From assembly GCA_009775125.1 (NCBI GenBank), contig VSPD01000002.1:1-64000 (forward strand): a stretch of 64,000 nucleotides of DNA. Direction: 5' to 3'. The stretch is from Muribaculaceae bacterium. Lineage in GTDB: Bacteria > Bacteroidota > Bacteroidia > Bacteroidales > Muribaculaceae. A program made the translations under genes and the position numbers. The notes beneath the pieces are model-generated. The model did not search any database. It saw only the letters and a list, made by a program, of their open reading frames with translations, and was not told the origin of the DNA. Below are positions 48,432 to 56,501 of the stretch, one piece after another (position 1 is the stretch's first letter; each line of letters starts with the position of its first letter).

Positions 48432-50315
48432 CTATCGTTTTTCGGTGTTTCCTTCATAAAAGTTGACATAAGCGCGGTTTACCAGACGTGTGCCCCCGGG
48501 AGTGGGATAATGGCCGGAAAAATACCAGTCGCCGGGGCAATCGGGTATCGCTTCACGCAAGCCTTCAAGCGTTTGATAAATTATATCTACCCTTGCACGG
48601 CAAGATGCCGGCGTGAGCATGTCGGCGATTTTCCTCGAAATTTCTTCCGGCGTGAAAGGTTCGTAGATTGCGCGCACACAATTAATCTGTTTTTCTGCGG
48701 GCAGCTTCAAATTATCCATGCAGTTTTTGTAAACATCGTCGAGTATGTGCTGCCGTCCGGTTTCTTTCAGGAGTTGTACGGCTGCGCGGAAAGCTATAAA
48801 TTCTCCCATACGCGACATGTCGATTCCGTAATAGTCGGGATAACGCACCTGCGGAGCGGAGCTCACCACTACAATTCTTTTAGGGTTAAGACGGTCGAGC
48901 ATGGAAATAATCGACTGGCGAAGAGTGGTTCCACGCACAATCGAGTCGTCGATAACAACGATGGTGTCTTCTTCGGGACGAATCGTGCCGTATGTCACAT
49001 CGTAGACATGGGCGGCAAGGTCATTGCGGGAGGTTCCCTCGGCGATGAATGTGCGCAGCTTTATGTCCTTTATGGCAAGTTTTTCCACTCGCACCTTCCG
49101 GCTCATTATCTGATGAAGGGCATCGGCGGTAAGCTCGCCCCTGTTTTGTAAATCAAGAATCTGCCCCATGCGTTCGCGGTCGAGATGCTTTTCCAATCCT
49201 TGCGTTAGCCCCATATAAGCCACTTCGGCAGTATTGGGAATGAATGACACAACCGTGTGGTCGAGGTCATTGCCGATTGTTTTGAGAATTTCCGGCACAA
49301 GATTGCGGCCAAGACGCTTACGTTCCTGGTATATATCCGCGTCCGAACCGCGGGAGAAATATATACGTTCAAAAGAGCATCGGGCATTTTTGCCGGGAGC
49401 ATTTACCTGCACAGTGTTTACAGCGTTGTTTTTTGTGGCGATGAGTGCCTCACCGGGCAAAAGCTCCTTCACCGAATCAACAGGCACGTCGAACACGGTT
49501 TGTATCACAGGGCGTTCGGAAGCAAGGACCACAACCTCGTCGTCGATATAGTAGAATGCCGGGCGTATACCATTTGGGTCGCGCAGCGCAAACATGTCTC
49601 CGGAGCCGGTGGCGCCGCATATCACATATCCGCCGTCCCATGACGGGGAGGCTTCTGCAAGCACCCGGGCCATATCGAGATTGTCCTCGATTGCATGACT
49701 GAGAGCAGGCTCCCGCAAGCCGTCACGGAACTCATGATACAACCTGTTGTTTTCTTGGTCGAGGGCAAAGCCTAATTGCTCAAGGAGGACGATTGTGTCG
49801 GAATACAGACGCGGATGCTGTCCCATTTCAACTATTTGCCGGAATACCTCATCGACATTAGTCAAGTTGAAATTGCCACACATCAGCAAGTTGCGCGAGC
49901 GCCAGTTGTTTCGGCGCAAAAATGGATGCACATATGAAATGCCAGACCGTCCGGTGGTGGAATAGCGAAGATGCCCCATATAAATATCTCCTATAAAAGA
50001 AGCCTGAGCAATATCCTCTGCCGACGCAAGGCCCTCGGTGGCAGACGCAAGCTGCCTATTGATATTGCCAAATATTTCGTCGATGGCACCGGCTCCAATC
50101 GCGCGTTCACGATAGACATATTCATGTCCGGGCTCCGCTTTTAGCTTCACTACGCCAACGCCGGCCGCTTCCTGTCCGCGATTGTGCTGTTTTTCCATAA
50201 GCAGATAGAGTTTGGCAAGGCCCCATGATGCACTTCCGTATTTTTCACGGTAATACTCGACAGGCTTGCGCAGGCGGATAAGCGCTACTCCACATTCATG
50301 TTTCAGTGGTTCCAT
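48432..50315 (-). CDS. Amidophosphoribosyltransferase-like protein (PurF family, long form)
   Basis: PurF transfers the amide of glutamine to PRPP in the first step of purine synthesis. The N-terminal class II glutaminase domain starts MEPLKHECGVALI, with the catalytic Cys at position 8 after a short propeptide. The C-terminal phosphoribosyltransferase domain has the PRPP loop VVIDDSIVRGTTLRQS. At 627 residues it is well over the 470-500 of canonical PurF, with extra sequence in both domains, so it may be a Bacteroidetes paralogue rather than the main PurF. The start at 50315 is chosen for the propeptide-Cys layout. It lies between glnN and asnA. Confidence 0.85.
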   Translation of the reverse strand: MEPLKHECGVALIRLRKPVEYYREKYGSASWGLAKLYLLMEKQHNRGQEAAGVGVVKLKAEPGHEYVYRERAIGAGAIDEIFGNINRQLASATEGLASAEDIAQASFIGDIYMGHLRYSTTGRSGISYVHPFLRRNNWRSRNLLMCGNFNLTNVDEVFRQIVEMGQHPRLYSDTIVLLEQLGFALDQENNRLYHEFRDGLREPALSHAIEDNLDMARVLAEASPSWDGGYVICGATGSGDMFALRDPNGIRPAFYYIDDEVVVLASERPVIQTVFDVPVDSVKELLPGEALIATKNNAVNTVQVNAPGKNARCSFERIYFSRGSDADIYQERKRLGRNLVPEILKTIGNDLDHTVVSFIPNTAEVAYMGLTQGLEKHLDRERMGQILDLQNRGELTADALHQIMSRKVRVEKLAIKDIKLRTFIAEGTSRNDLAAHVYDVTYGTIRPEEDTIVVIDDSIVRGTTLRQSIISMLDRLNPKRIVVVSSAPQVRYPDYYGIDMSRMGEFIAFRAAVQLLKETGRQHILDDVYKNCMDNLKLPAEKQINCVRAIYEPFTPEEISRKIADMLTPASCRARVDIIYQTLEGLREAIPDCPGDWYFSGHYPTPGGTRLVNRAYVNFYEGNTEKR

Positions 50316-50333
50316 ATAATTTTGAAAAAAAGA

Positions 50334-50359
50334 GCCCGTCGGCGATTCTGCCGACGGGC
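50334..50359 (-). terminator. Terminator of the type III glutamine synthetase gene
   Basis: A perfect 10-bp GC-rich stem (GCCCGTCGGC at 50334-50343 with 50350-50359) and a 6-nt loop, followed on the minus strand by a TTTTTTT run. It lies between glnN and the PurF-like gene, so the latter needs read-through or a promoter I could not identify in this 60-bp gap. Confidence 0.8.
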
Positions 50360-50375
50360 ATTTGGGCATATTGTG

Positions 50376-52565
50376 TTAACGTATGAACAGGAGTTCACGA
50401 TACTTGGGAAGCGGCCACATCTCATTGTCGACCATAAGTTCGAGCTTATCGATATGGTAGCGGATTTCTTCCATCGGAGGAAGCACCGTATCGTGATAAG
50501 CGATTGCCTTTTCACGTTCGGATTCAATGCGGTTGGCTCTCTTTCGAGCTTCTATCATGTCGGATACGCGACGTTTTATAACCGACATATGCGCCGAAAT
50601 CTTTTCGATGGTCTCCAAGTCGTGTGATATTATTTCAATACCTTTTTCTTCGGAGAAAAGCGATTTAAGTTTCACCACATTGTCGACAAGCTGCGACTGA
50701 TATTTGGTCGCTACCGGGATTACATGGTTGATAGCGAGATCGCCCAGCACACGTGATTCAATCTGCACCTTCTTGGTGTACATTTCCCACTTCACCTCAT
50801 TGCGAGCTTCAAGTTCCACTTTGGAAAGCACGCCGGTGCGGGCAAACATGTCTATCGTGGATTGGCTAAGGTATGAATCGAAAATTTTGGGAGCTGATGT
50901 CTCGCAGTCGAGGCCACGACGGGCGGCTTCTTCTTTCCACTCGTCGGAATATCCGTTTCCGTCGAAGTGTATCGGCTTGGAGAAACGGATAAGCTCGCGG
51001 ATTTCTTCAAGCAGGGCAACGCGAAGTTCCTCGCCTTTTTCCACGCGGGCATCCACCTTGGCCTTGAATTCAGTGAGTTGGTCTGCGATTGTGGCATTGA
51101 GCACCATCATTGCGGCTGCGTTGTTGGCCGATGAGCCGACGGCGCGGAACTCGAATCGGTTGCCGGTGAACGCAAAAGGCGATGTGCGGTTGCGGTCGGT
51201 ATTGTCGAGCAACAGTTCCGGAATCTGTGCCACGCCTACCGAATACTCCTCTTTGTGAGAGAAGTCGGACAGCTCCTCGTTGGTGGATTTTTCGATTCTG
51301 TCGAGGATATCGGCGAGCTGGCTGCCGGTGAAGATGGATATAATGGCAGGAGGCGCTTCATTTGCTCCAAGGCGATGAGCATTGGTGGCCGACATAATGG
51401 AGGCTTTAAGGAGACCATTGTGCTTGTAGACAGCAGCCATTACATTCACCACGAAAGTAAGGAATTGCAAATTCTCACGAGGAGTTTTGCCCGGGGCAAA
51501 CAGCAGAGTGCCGGTATCGGTGCCAAGGCTCCAGTTGTTGTGTTTACCGGAGCCGTTGATGCCTGCGAAAGGCTTTTCGTGCAGAAGCACGCGGAAATTA
51601 TGACGGCGCGCGACCTTTGCCATAAGCGACATCAAAAGCAGGTTGTGGTCGTTGGCAAGGTTTGTTTCTTCAAATATCGGGGCAAGTTCAAACTGGTTGG
51701 GCGCCACTTCATTGTGACGGGTCTTTGCCGGGATGCCAAGACGATGGCACTGGATTTCCAAGTCGAGCATGAAAGCCTCGACACGCGAGGGAATAGCGCC
51801 GAAGTAGTGGTCTTCGAGTTGCTGGTTTTTAGCGGATTCATGGCCCATGAGGGTGCGTCCGGTCATCACAAGGTCGGGGCGGGCGGCATAAAGCGATTCA
51901 TCCACAAGGAAATATTCCTGCTCCCAGCCGAGAAACGAATTTACGTGACGCACTTCCGGGTCGAACCATTGGGCAACGGCGGTTGCGGCCTTATCCACGG
52001 CGTTCAAAGCACGAAGCAGCGGAGTTTTGTAGTCGAGCGACTCGCCGGTATACGAAATAAAGATAGTGGGAATGCAAAGAGTCTCGCCAAGGATAAAAGC
52101 CGGCGAGGAAATATCCCATGCCGAGTAGCCGCGTGCCTCAAACGTGTTGCGGATACCGCCGTTGGGGAAAGACGATGCGTCGGGCTCCTGCTGCACGAGT
52201 TGCTTGCCATCAAATTCCTCCACTACTCCACCTTTTCCGTCGTGGTTGACGAAAGCATCGTGCTTTTCTGCCGTACCGTCGGTAAGCGGGTGGAACCAGT
52301 GTGTGTAGTGGCGCGCTCCGTTGTCGATAGCCCATTGCTTCATTCCGCGTGCTACGGCATCGGCCGTTTCACGAGTAATGGGTTCCTTGTTTTCGATAGC
52401 GTGAACGAGCGCATCGAAAGTGCGCTTGGGGAGGTATTCAAACATCTTCTGACGATTGAACACGGCTTCGCCGTAGTAGGCCTCCGGACGCTCCGCCGGA
52501 ATTTCTACCGGCTGAGCTTTCCTGTCAAAAGCCTCCTCAACGACTTTAAATCGTAATGACGACAT
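50376..52565 (-). CDS. glnN: Glutamine synthetase type III
   Basis: This GSIII enzyme makes glutamine from glutamate, ammonia and ATP. The form is typical of Bacteroidetes and some cyanobacteria. At 729 residues it is much longer than GSI and forms dodecamers of a different type. Signatures are GWEQEYFLVDE, KTRHNEVAPNQFELAPIFE, LLHEKPFAGINGSGKHNNWS and ESIMSATNAHRLGANEAPPA-like sequence near the middle. The promoter is of the housekeeping Bacteroidetes type, not sigma-54. It heads a nitrogen group with the PurF-like gene and asnA on the same strand. Confidence 0.96.
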   Translation of the reverse strand: MSSLRFKVVEEAFDRKAQPVEIPAERPEAYYGEAVFNRQKMFEYLPKRTFDALVHAIENKEPITRETADAVARGMKQWAIDNGARHYTHWFHPLTDGTAEKHDAFVNHDGKGGVVEEFDGKQLVQQEPDASSFPNGGIRNTFEARGYSAWDISSPAFILGETLCIPTIFISYTGESLDYKTPLLRALNAVDKAATAVAQWFDPEVRHVNSFLGWEQEYFLVDESLYAARPDLVMTGRTLMGHESAKNQQLEDHYFGAIPSRVEAFMLDLEIQCHRLGIPAKTRHNEVAPNQFELAPIFEETNLANDHNLLLMSLMAKVARRHNFRVLLHEKPFAGINGSGKHNNWSLGTDTGTLLFAPGKTPRENLQFLTFVVNVMAAVYKHNGLLKASIMSATNAHRLGANEAPPAIISIFTGSQLADILDRIEKSTNEELSDFSHKEEYSVGVAQIPELLLDNTDRNRTSPFAFTGNRFEFRAVGSSANNAAAMMVLNATIADQLTEFKAKVDARVEKGEELRVALLEEIRELIRFSKPIHFDGNGYSDEWKEEAARRGLDCETSAPKIFDSYLSQSTIDMFARTGVLSKVELEARNEVKWEMYTKKVQIESRVLGDLAINHVIPVATKYQSQLVDNVVKLKSLFSEEKGIEIISHDLETIEKISAHMSVIKRRVSDMIEARKRANRIESEREKAIAYHDTVLPPMEEIRYHIDKLELMVDNEMWPLPKYRELLFIR

Positions 52566-52608
52566 AGGATTTAAATTTTACCTTAATTGTAGGTTGTGAA
52601 AACTGCGA

Positions 52609-52639
52609 CAAAAGTACGAATAATTTTGGAAAAACCCAA
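52609..52639 (-). promoter_or_regulatory. Promoter of glnN
   Basis: On the minus strand TTG (52637-52639) and TACTTTTG (52609-52616) are 20 bp apart. The ATG at 52565 follows about 40 bp later. Confidence 0.65.
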
Positions 52640-52678
52640 AAGACATCAGAATTTCTTTTTCATTCTTTATCAGCAATA

Positions 52679-53950
52679 TCAGCCCACGACAGAAATTCGG
52701 AGCAAGTCGGGATTGAAATACTTATGCGAATATTCGAGGATGGATTCGGCGGTGAGTGTTTCAGCCAGAGCTGCCCGTTGTGCAAAGTATTTACACGGGT
52801 CGATTCCAAATGGAAGGATGGATTTATAAAAATCCGCGATGGAAAAGGGCGAATCAAGAATTTCAACGAGCGACGACAGTAAATTTTGGCGCAGGCGATG
52901 CAATTCCTCCTCAGCCATGGGTTCTGTGCCGAGCAGCCGGAGTTCTTTTGCTGTTTCGTCTATCACCCGGTCGATATAATCCATGTCGGCCTGAGCGCCG
53001 ATGGTGATTATCGAGCCTTCCGCATACCCAAGCAGATATGCACCGATTCCATATGTAAGGCCTTTTTCCTCCCGTATGGATGTCATCAAGCGGCTGCCGA
53101 AATATCCGCCAAGGGCCGTAACGGCATTTCTGACAGGCAAAAAATCGGGGGTATTACGGCCCGGGCCGGGCAGGCCCATGGATACAGACGCCTGCATCGC
53201 TCCTTTGAGGCTTTCTTCCCTAATCTGCGGAGAGGCCGCATCAAATGGCTCATATCTCGACTTGAAAGACGTGCCCCCGCCCCACTCCATCAGAAACCGC
53301 CTTATCGTCGTGCGGAGCTCCGGCGAAAGTTTTCCCGCAAGTATTGCCCGGCATCTACGGCCAACAAACACATCGCTGTGAAAGCGTTTTACATCATCCA
53401 GGCTAATTGTCAAGATGTCGCCCGGACTGTCATCTCCCACCATCGGATTCCCGGCGCCCATCATAAGCCGGTTTAATCCAATTCCGGAAAGGAAATCGAC
53501 ACGCGACTGCATAAGCGACATTTGCCGCGAAGCCTTGTCACGCAAATTTATAAAATCACTTTCTTTAAAAGCCGGCGCGTTAAGAATATCTTTGAGCAAC
53601 GGCAGGACTTGCGATGTACGGTCGTTCATCGACAGCAAACTCACTATCATATGATGGCCGTTGGCTGATATACGAAGAATCGCACCGTTGAAATCGAATA
53701 TTTCCGCCATTTCCCCGCCTGTGCGTTCGCCGGCGCCTTCGCGCATTAGCTCCGCGGCGAGTTGCGCCGTGACACCGACACGGCAATCAGCCTTGCCGCC
53801 ATCGAATATCAGCATCAGTTGATTCACGTCTTGCGAACCGCCATTTATTTCGTACAATTCGGTGTTGTTGGGAAAAACTTCCTTTTCTACCTCAGGCAGA
53901 CGCAATCCTTCGATTGGATAGACATGTGGCGGACGAGTACGGTCAAGCAT
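52679..53950 (-). CDS. M16 family peptidase-like protein lacking the zinc motif
   Basis: This 423-residue protein has the M16B fold in two repeated halves. Where active M16 enzymes carry HxxEH, this one has AELMREGAGERTGGEM, so His, Glu and His are replaced and no catalytic zinc site remains. The second half keeps the substrate-side motif REEKGLTYGIGAYL typical of the regulatory partner (as in MPP-alpha or inactive M16 subunits). No active M16 partner is adjacent. There is no signal peptide, so it is probably cytoplasmic. Start 53950 is chosen (MLDRTRPP), overlapping the end of kdsB by 8 bp. It is the last gene of a four-gene minus-strand operon. Confidence 0.8.
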   Translation of the reverse strand: MLDRTRPPHVYPIEGLRLPEVEKEVFPNNTELYEINGGSQDVNQLMLIFDGGKADCRVGVTAQLAAELMREGAGERTGGEMAEIFDFNGAILRISANGHHMIVSLLSMNDRTSQVLPLLKDILNAPAFKESDFINLRDKASRQMSLMQSRVDFLSGIGLNRLMMGAGNPMVGDDSPGDILTISLDDVKRFHSDVFVGRRCRAILAGKLSPELRTTIRRFLMEWGGGTSFKSRYEPFDAASPQIREESLKGAMQASVSMGLPGPGRNTPDFLPVRNAVTALGGYFGSRLMTSIREEKGLTYGIGAYLLGYAEGSIITIGAQADMDYIDRVIDETAKELRLLGTEPMAEEELHRLRQNLLSSLVEILDSPFSIADFYKSILPFGIDPCKYFAQRAALAETLTAESILEYSHKYFNPDLLRISVVG

Positions 53951-54695
53951 GGTCGGAGAGGTATTTCTCTGCATTGGCCAAATCCTCGGGAGTGTCAATG
54001 CCGATTGTCGGTTGTGTTGTTTCAGCTGTGGCGATGCGGTAGCCGTTTTGCAACCATCGGAGTTGCTCGAGCGATTCGGCTATTTCAAGCGACGACTGTG
54101 GAAGTTTTGTAATTCTGTCGAGAATATCAACGCGATAAGCGTATATGCCGACATGAGTGTAGAATTGCTGATGGTCGAGCCATTCGTTCCACGGGTAATT
54201 ACGCACATACGGAATAATCGAACGTGAGAACATCAAAGCATCGCCGTTATTATCCATGACCACTTTGGGCGAGTTTGTATTGAACAGCGCATCGAATCCC
54301 CGTGCCGGGTCAAACGGGCGGACAAGCGTTGCTATTTCCGTGCCTTCCCGGTCGAAGCATTTTTTCAACGCCGCTATCTGTTCCTGGGCTATAAATGGTT
54401 CGTCGCCTTGTATATTGATCACCACATCGGCATCCGATTCAAGCCGGTGATAAGCCTCGCATACACGGTCTGTGCCCGAACGGTGTTCGGCCGATGTCAT
54501 TACGGCCACGCCGCCAAAAGCCTTTACAGCATCGGCTATGCGCTCGTCGTCGGTGGCCACTGCCACATCGTCAAGTTCAAGACGGGCACGGCGATAGACA
54601 CGTTCTATAACTGTCATTCCACCAAGCATAGCCAAAGGCTTGCCCGGAAATCTGGTCGACGCATACCGCGCCGGTATTATGCCAATAAATTTCAT
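53943..54695 (-). CDS. kdsB: 3-deoxy-manno-octulosonate cytidylyltransferase (CMP-Kdo synthetase)
   Basis: KdsB activates Kdo with CTP to CMP-Kdo for lipid A-core assembly. The N-terminal motif IIPARYASTRFPGKPLAML is characteristic, followed by VATDDERI, VINIQGDEPFI and HVGIYAYR. 250 residues is the normal length. Together with the SIS isomerase at 27000 it indicates a Kdo-containing lipopolysaccharide. It sits between a UPF0104 membrane protein (9-bp gap) and the M16-like gene (8-bp overlap), a likely single transcript. Confidence 0.95.
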   Translation of the reverse strand: MKFIGIIPARYASTRFPGKPLAMLGGMTVIERVYRRARLELDDVAVATDDERIADAVKAFGGVAVMTSAEHRSGTDRVCEAYHRLESDADVVINIQGDEPFIAQEQIAALKKCFDREGTEIATLVRPFDPARGFDALFNTNSPKVVMDNNGDALMFSRSIIPYVRNYPWNEWLDHQQFYTHVGIYAYRVDILDRITKLPQSSLEIAESLEQLRWLQNGYRIATAETTQPTIGIDTPEDLANAEKYLSDHA

Positions 54696-54704
54696 GATAA
54701 AATT

Positions 54705-55760
54705 CTATTTTACTTCTGTTTGCTGTTTTTTACGGAAATAGCCGGGCATGAGAATCACCCCAAGCACCAGATATATATAATATGTAATCAAACGCCATAT
54801 CAATGCGAGCACAACCGCGATGCCGGCCGAGCCAATCAAATCGCCGTAATACTCCGTAAACATCCATTCGCTGATGCCTGATCCGCCGGGAGTTGGGCTC
54901 ACCATCAACACAACCCACACCACAAACTGGCGTCCAAACACCAACAAAGGAGACGAGTGCGGCACAAAGCCCCAGAATAACGCATTCACGATAAGATAGC
55001 GTGAGAACCACGACACGACTGTGGCGCCGAACACATTCAGCCACCATCGTCTCGGACAGGTCTTTACCCACGCCGATGTGGCCACCATGTTCGATGTCAT
55101 TTTCTCTACCGAGGGCTGCCAACGACGCAACCAGCGCATGGAGAACAAACGGCCGAATACCTTTTCAACAAATCGAGGACGAAGAATTATGCCTGTAAAC
55201 AATATGGCCGTCCATATCACAATTCCGGCGTAAACAAGCCAGAAGACAATCTCCATGCCTTGAAGGAAAGCATTGTCGGGATTGTTGCCAAATAACTCTT
55301 CAAACGGTATCAGTGCTACAATTACTGGACAAAATATCACGAAGAACAATTCATCGAGAAAAAGCGTGGTGAGCGTAAGCGTTGTCGCGCGCCCCACGGC
55401 CAGGCCTTCCCTGTTGAGATAGAACACGGCAAGAGCGCTGCCGCCCACTGCCGACGGGGTTATGGCAGATGTAAAAGCACACATCAGGTCCACGCGGAGC
55501 GCCCTATTCCAAGACAAATCCGGCGATGATATGGTGTGGAATCTCCATGTAAGGCCGAAATCACGGCCGACAACAAACAGACACGCAAGGGCAATTCCGA
55601 TCCAAGCCCTTGCATCGAAACGCATATCGCGCCATGCAACCTCCGACAGGTCGTCGTTAAACAGCCATATAATCACCGCCAGGCCAATCACGACCGGCAA
55701 TACAATCTTCCAAAGTATATTTTTTAAATCCACTTTGGAACAATCAATTTTCAGATGCAA
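54705..55760 (-). CDS. UPF0104 / lysylphosphatidylglycerol synthase transmembrane family protein
   Basis: This is an integral membrane protein of 351 residues with about eight hydrophobic helices. It carries the family landmarks AFTSAITPSAVGGSALAVF near helix 3 and SPTPGGSGISEW near the C-terminus. It resembles the flippase-type membrane half of MprF without the synthase domain, and related proteins in archaea and bacteria act in lipid or glycan transfer. A role in moving or modifying envelope lipids is plausible but unproven. It overlaps the upstream ThiE-like gene by 17 bp and precedes kdsB by 9 bp. Confidence 0.78.
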   Translation of the reverse strand: MHLKIDCSKVDLKNILWKIVLPVVIGLAVIIWLFNDDLSEVAWRDMRFDARAWIGIALACLFVVGRDFGLTWRFHTISSPDLSWNRALRVDLMCAFTSAITPSAVGGSALAVFYLNREGLAVGRATTLTLTTLFLDELFFVIFCPVIVALIPFEELFGNNPDNAFLQGMEIVFWLVYAGIVIWTAILFTGIILRPRFVEKVFGRLFSMRWLRRWQPSVEKMTSNMVATSAWVKTCPRRWWLNVFGATVVSWFSRYLIVNALFWGFVPHSSPLLVFGRQFVVWVVLMVSPTPGGSGISEWMFTEYYGDLIGSAGIAVVLALIWRLITYYIYLVLGVILMPGYFRKKQQTEVK

Positions 55761-56337
55761 GTTTGAGTTCCGCTATGGCTTGCTCTGTGGCTTTCACCGG
55801 ATCTTCCGCATTGGCAATCCTGTCGCTTAAAGCCACACCGCTTACTCCTGACGCCATAACGGAGCCCAGATTGGAAATAGGAGCGTCGCCGGCATAGACC
55901 AAAGGCAACGATTCTCCTTCCGAGCGGAAATCTGTCACGATATGCGAGATGCTGTCAAGATCCATAGTTGAGGCAAATTGTGCATAATCCACATCGACAC
56001 CTTGAAGCGACATGGCTTGCATCAACGAGCCTATTTCGACACCTATTATGGCTTCTGGCCCGAACAGCTCTCGCAGTTCGGCGGGCGACCGCCTGTCGTT
56101 TTGCAGCAGCACTCCGTGGATACCGAGCTCTTTTGCCATATCCACATGGTCGACCATAGTCAGGATTGTAGACGTTTCCTTGCAAAGCGGAATCACCTCA
56201 CGGGCTATCTCGCGTATCACCTCGTCGGACATCTCTCCGGGATCGAGCACTACCCAGGCGCATCCGCCTTCTATGGCCATCTGCACCAATTCCGGCACAG
56301 AAAAACGATTATTTTCTCTCGCTATAAACTGTAACAT
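55744..56337 (-). CDS. ThiE-like thiamine phosphate synthase family protein
   Basis: A 197-residue (beta/alpha)8-barrel protein of the thiamine phosphate synthase superfamily. Segments AIEGGCAWVVLDPGE, LTMVDHVDMAKELGIHGVLLQNDRRSP and PISNLGSVMASGVSGVALSDRI follow the ThiE pattern, but the usual DR...D metal-binding motif and the QLR segment near the N-terminus are altered, so it may be a diverged paralogue with another role. No TPP riboswitch or other thi gene is nearby. The start at 56337 (MLQFIAREN) begins at the first barrel strand. It is the first gene of the kdsB-containing operon. Confidence 0.68.
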   Translation of the reverse strand: MLQFIARENNRFSVPELVQMAIEGGCAWVVLDPGEMSDEVIREIAREVIPLCKETSTILTMVDHVDMAKELGIHGVLLQNDRRSPAELRELFGPEAIIGVEIGSLMQAMSLQGVDVDYAQFASTMDLDSISHIVTDFRSEGESLPLVYAGDAPISNLGSVMASGVSGVALSDRIANAEDPVKATEQAIAELKLASEN

Positions 56338-56375
56338 GCGTATTGTCTTTATCGTAATATCTTTATATCGTAATG

Positions 56376-56383
56376 CAAAGTTA
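56376..56383 (-). promoter_or_regulatory. Candidate -7 element for the ThiE-like operon
   Basis: On the minus strand this reads TAACTTTG, matching TAnnTTTG, about 38 bp before the ATG at 56337. No TTG at the ideal distance. Confidence 0.4.
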
Positions 56384-56432
56384 ACAACTTTCCACCAATA
56401 AAGGATATACACGCAGCAATTTTTTATATTTC

Positions 56433-56456
56433 CATATACCTACTTTTAGGTATATG
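56433..56456. promoter_or_regulatory. Palindromic candidate operator upstream of feoB
   Basis: A 9-6-9 inverted repeat, CATATACCT-ACTTTT-AGGTATATG, lies 46 bp before the feoB ATG and between divergent genes. A symmetric site before an iron transporter fits a Fur- or DtxR-family repressor site, although it does not match their classic consensus closely. Confidence 0.45.
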
Positions 56457-56501
56457 TATTTACGGTATTTTTTGCGAAATTTGCACAAAATTACATATAG
56501 A

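Noticed and set aside
56338..56501. TPP riboswitch before the ThiE-like gene
   Set aside because: The gap is short, AT-rich and lacks the conserved thi-box sequences.
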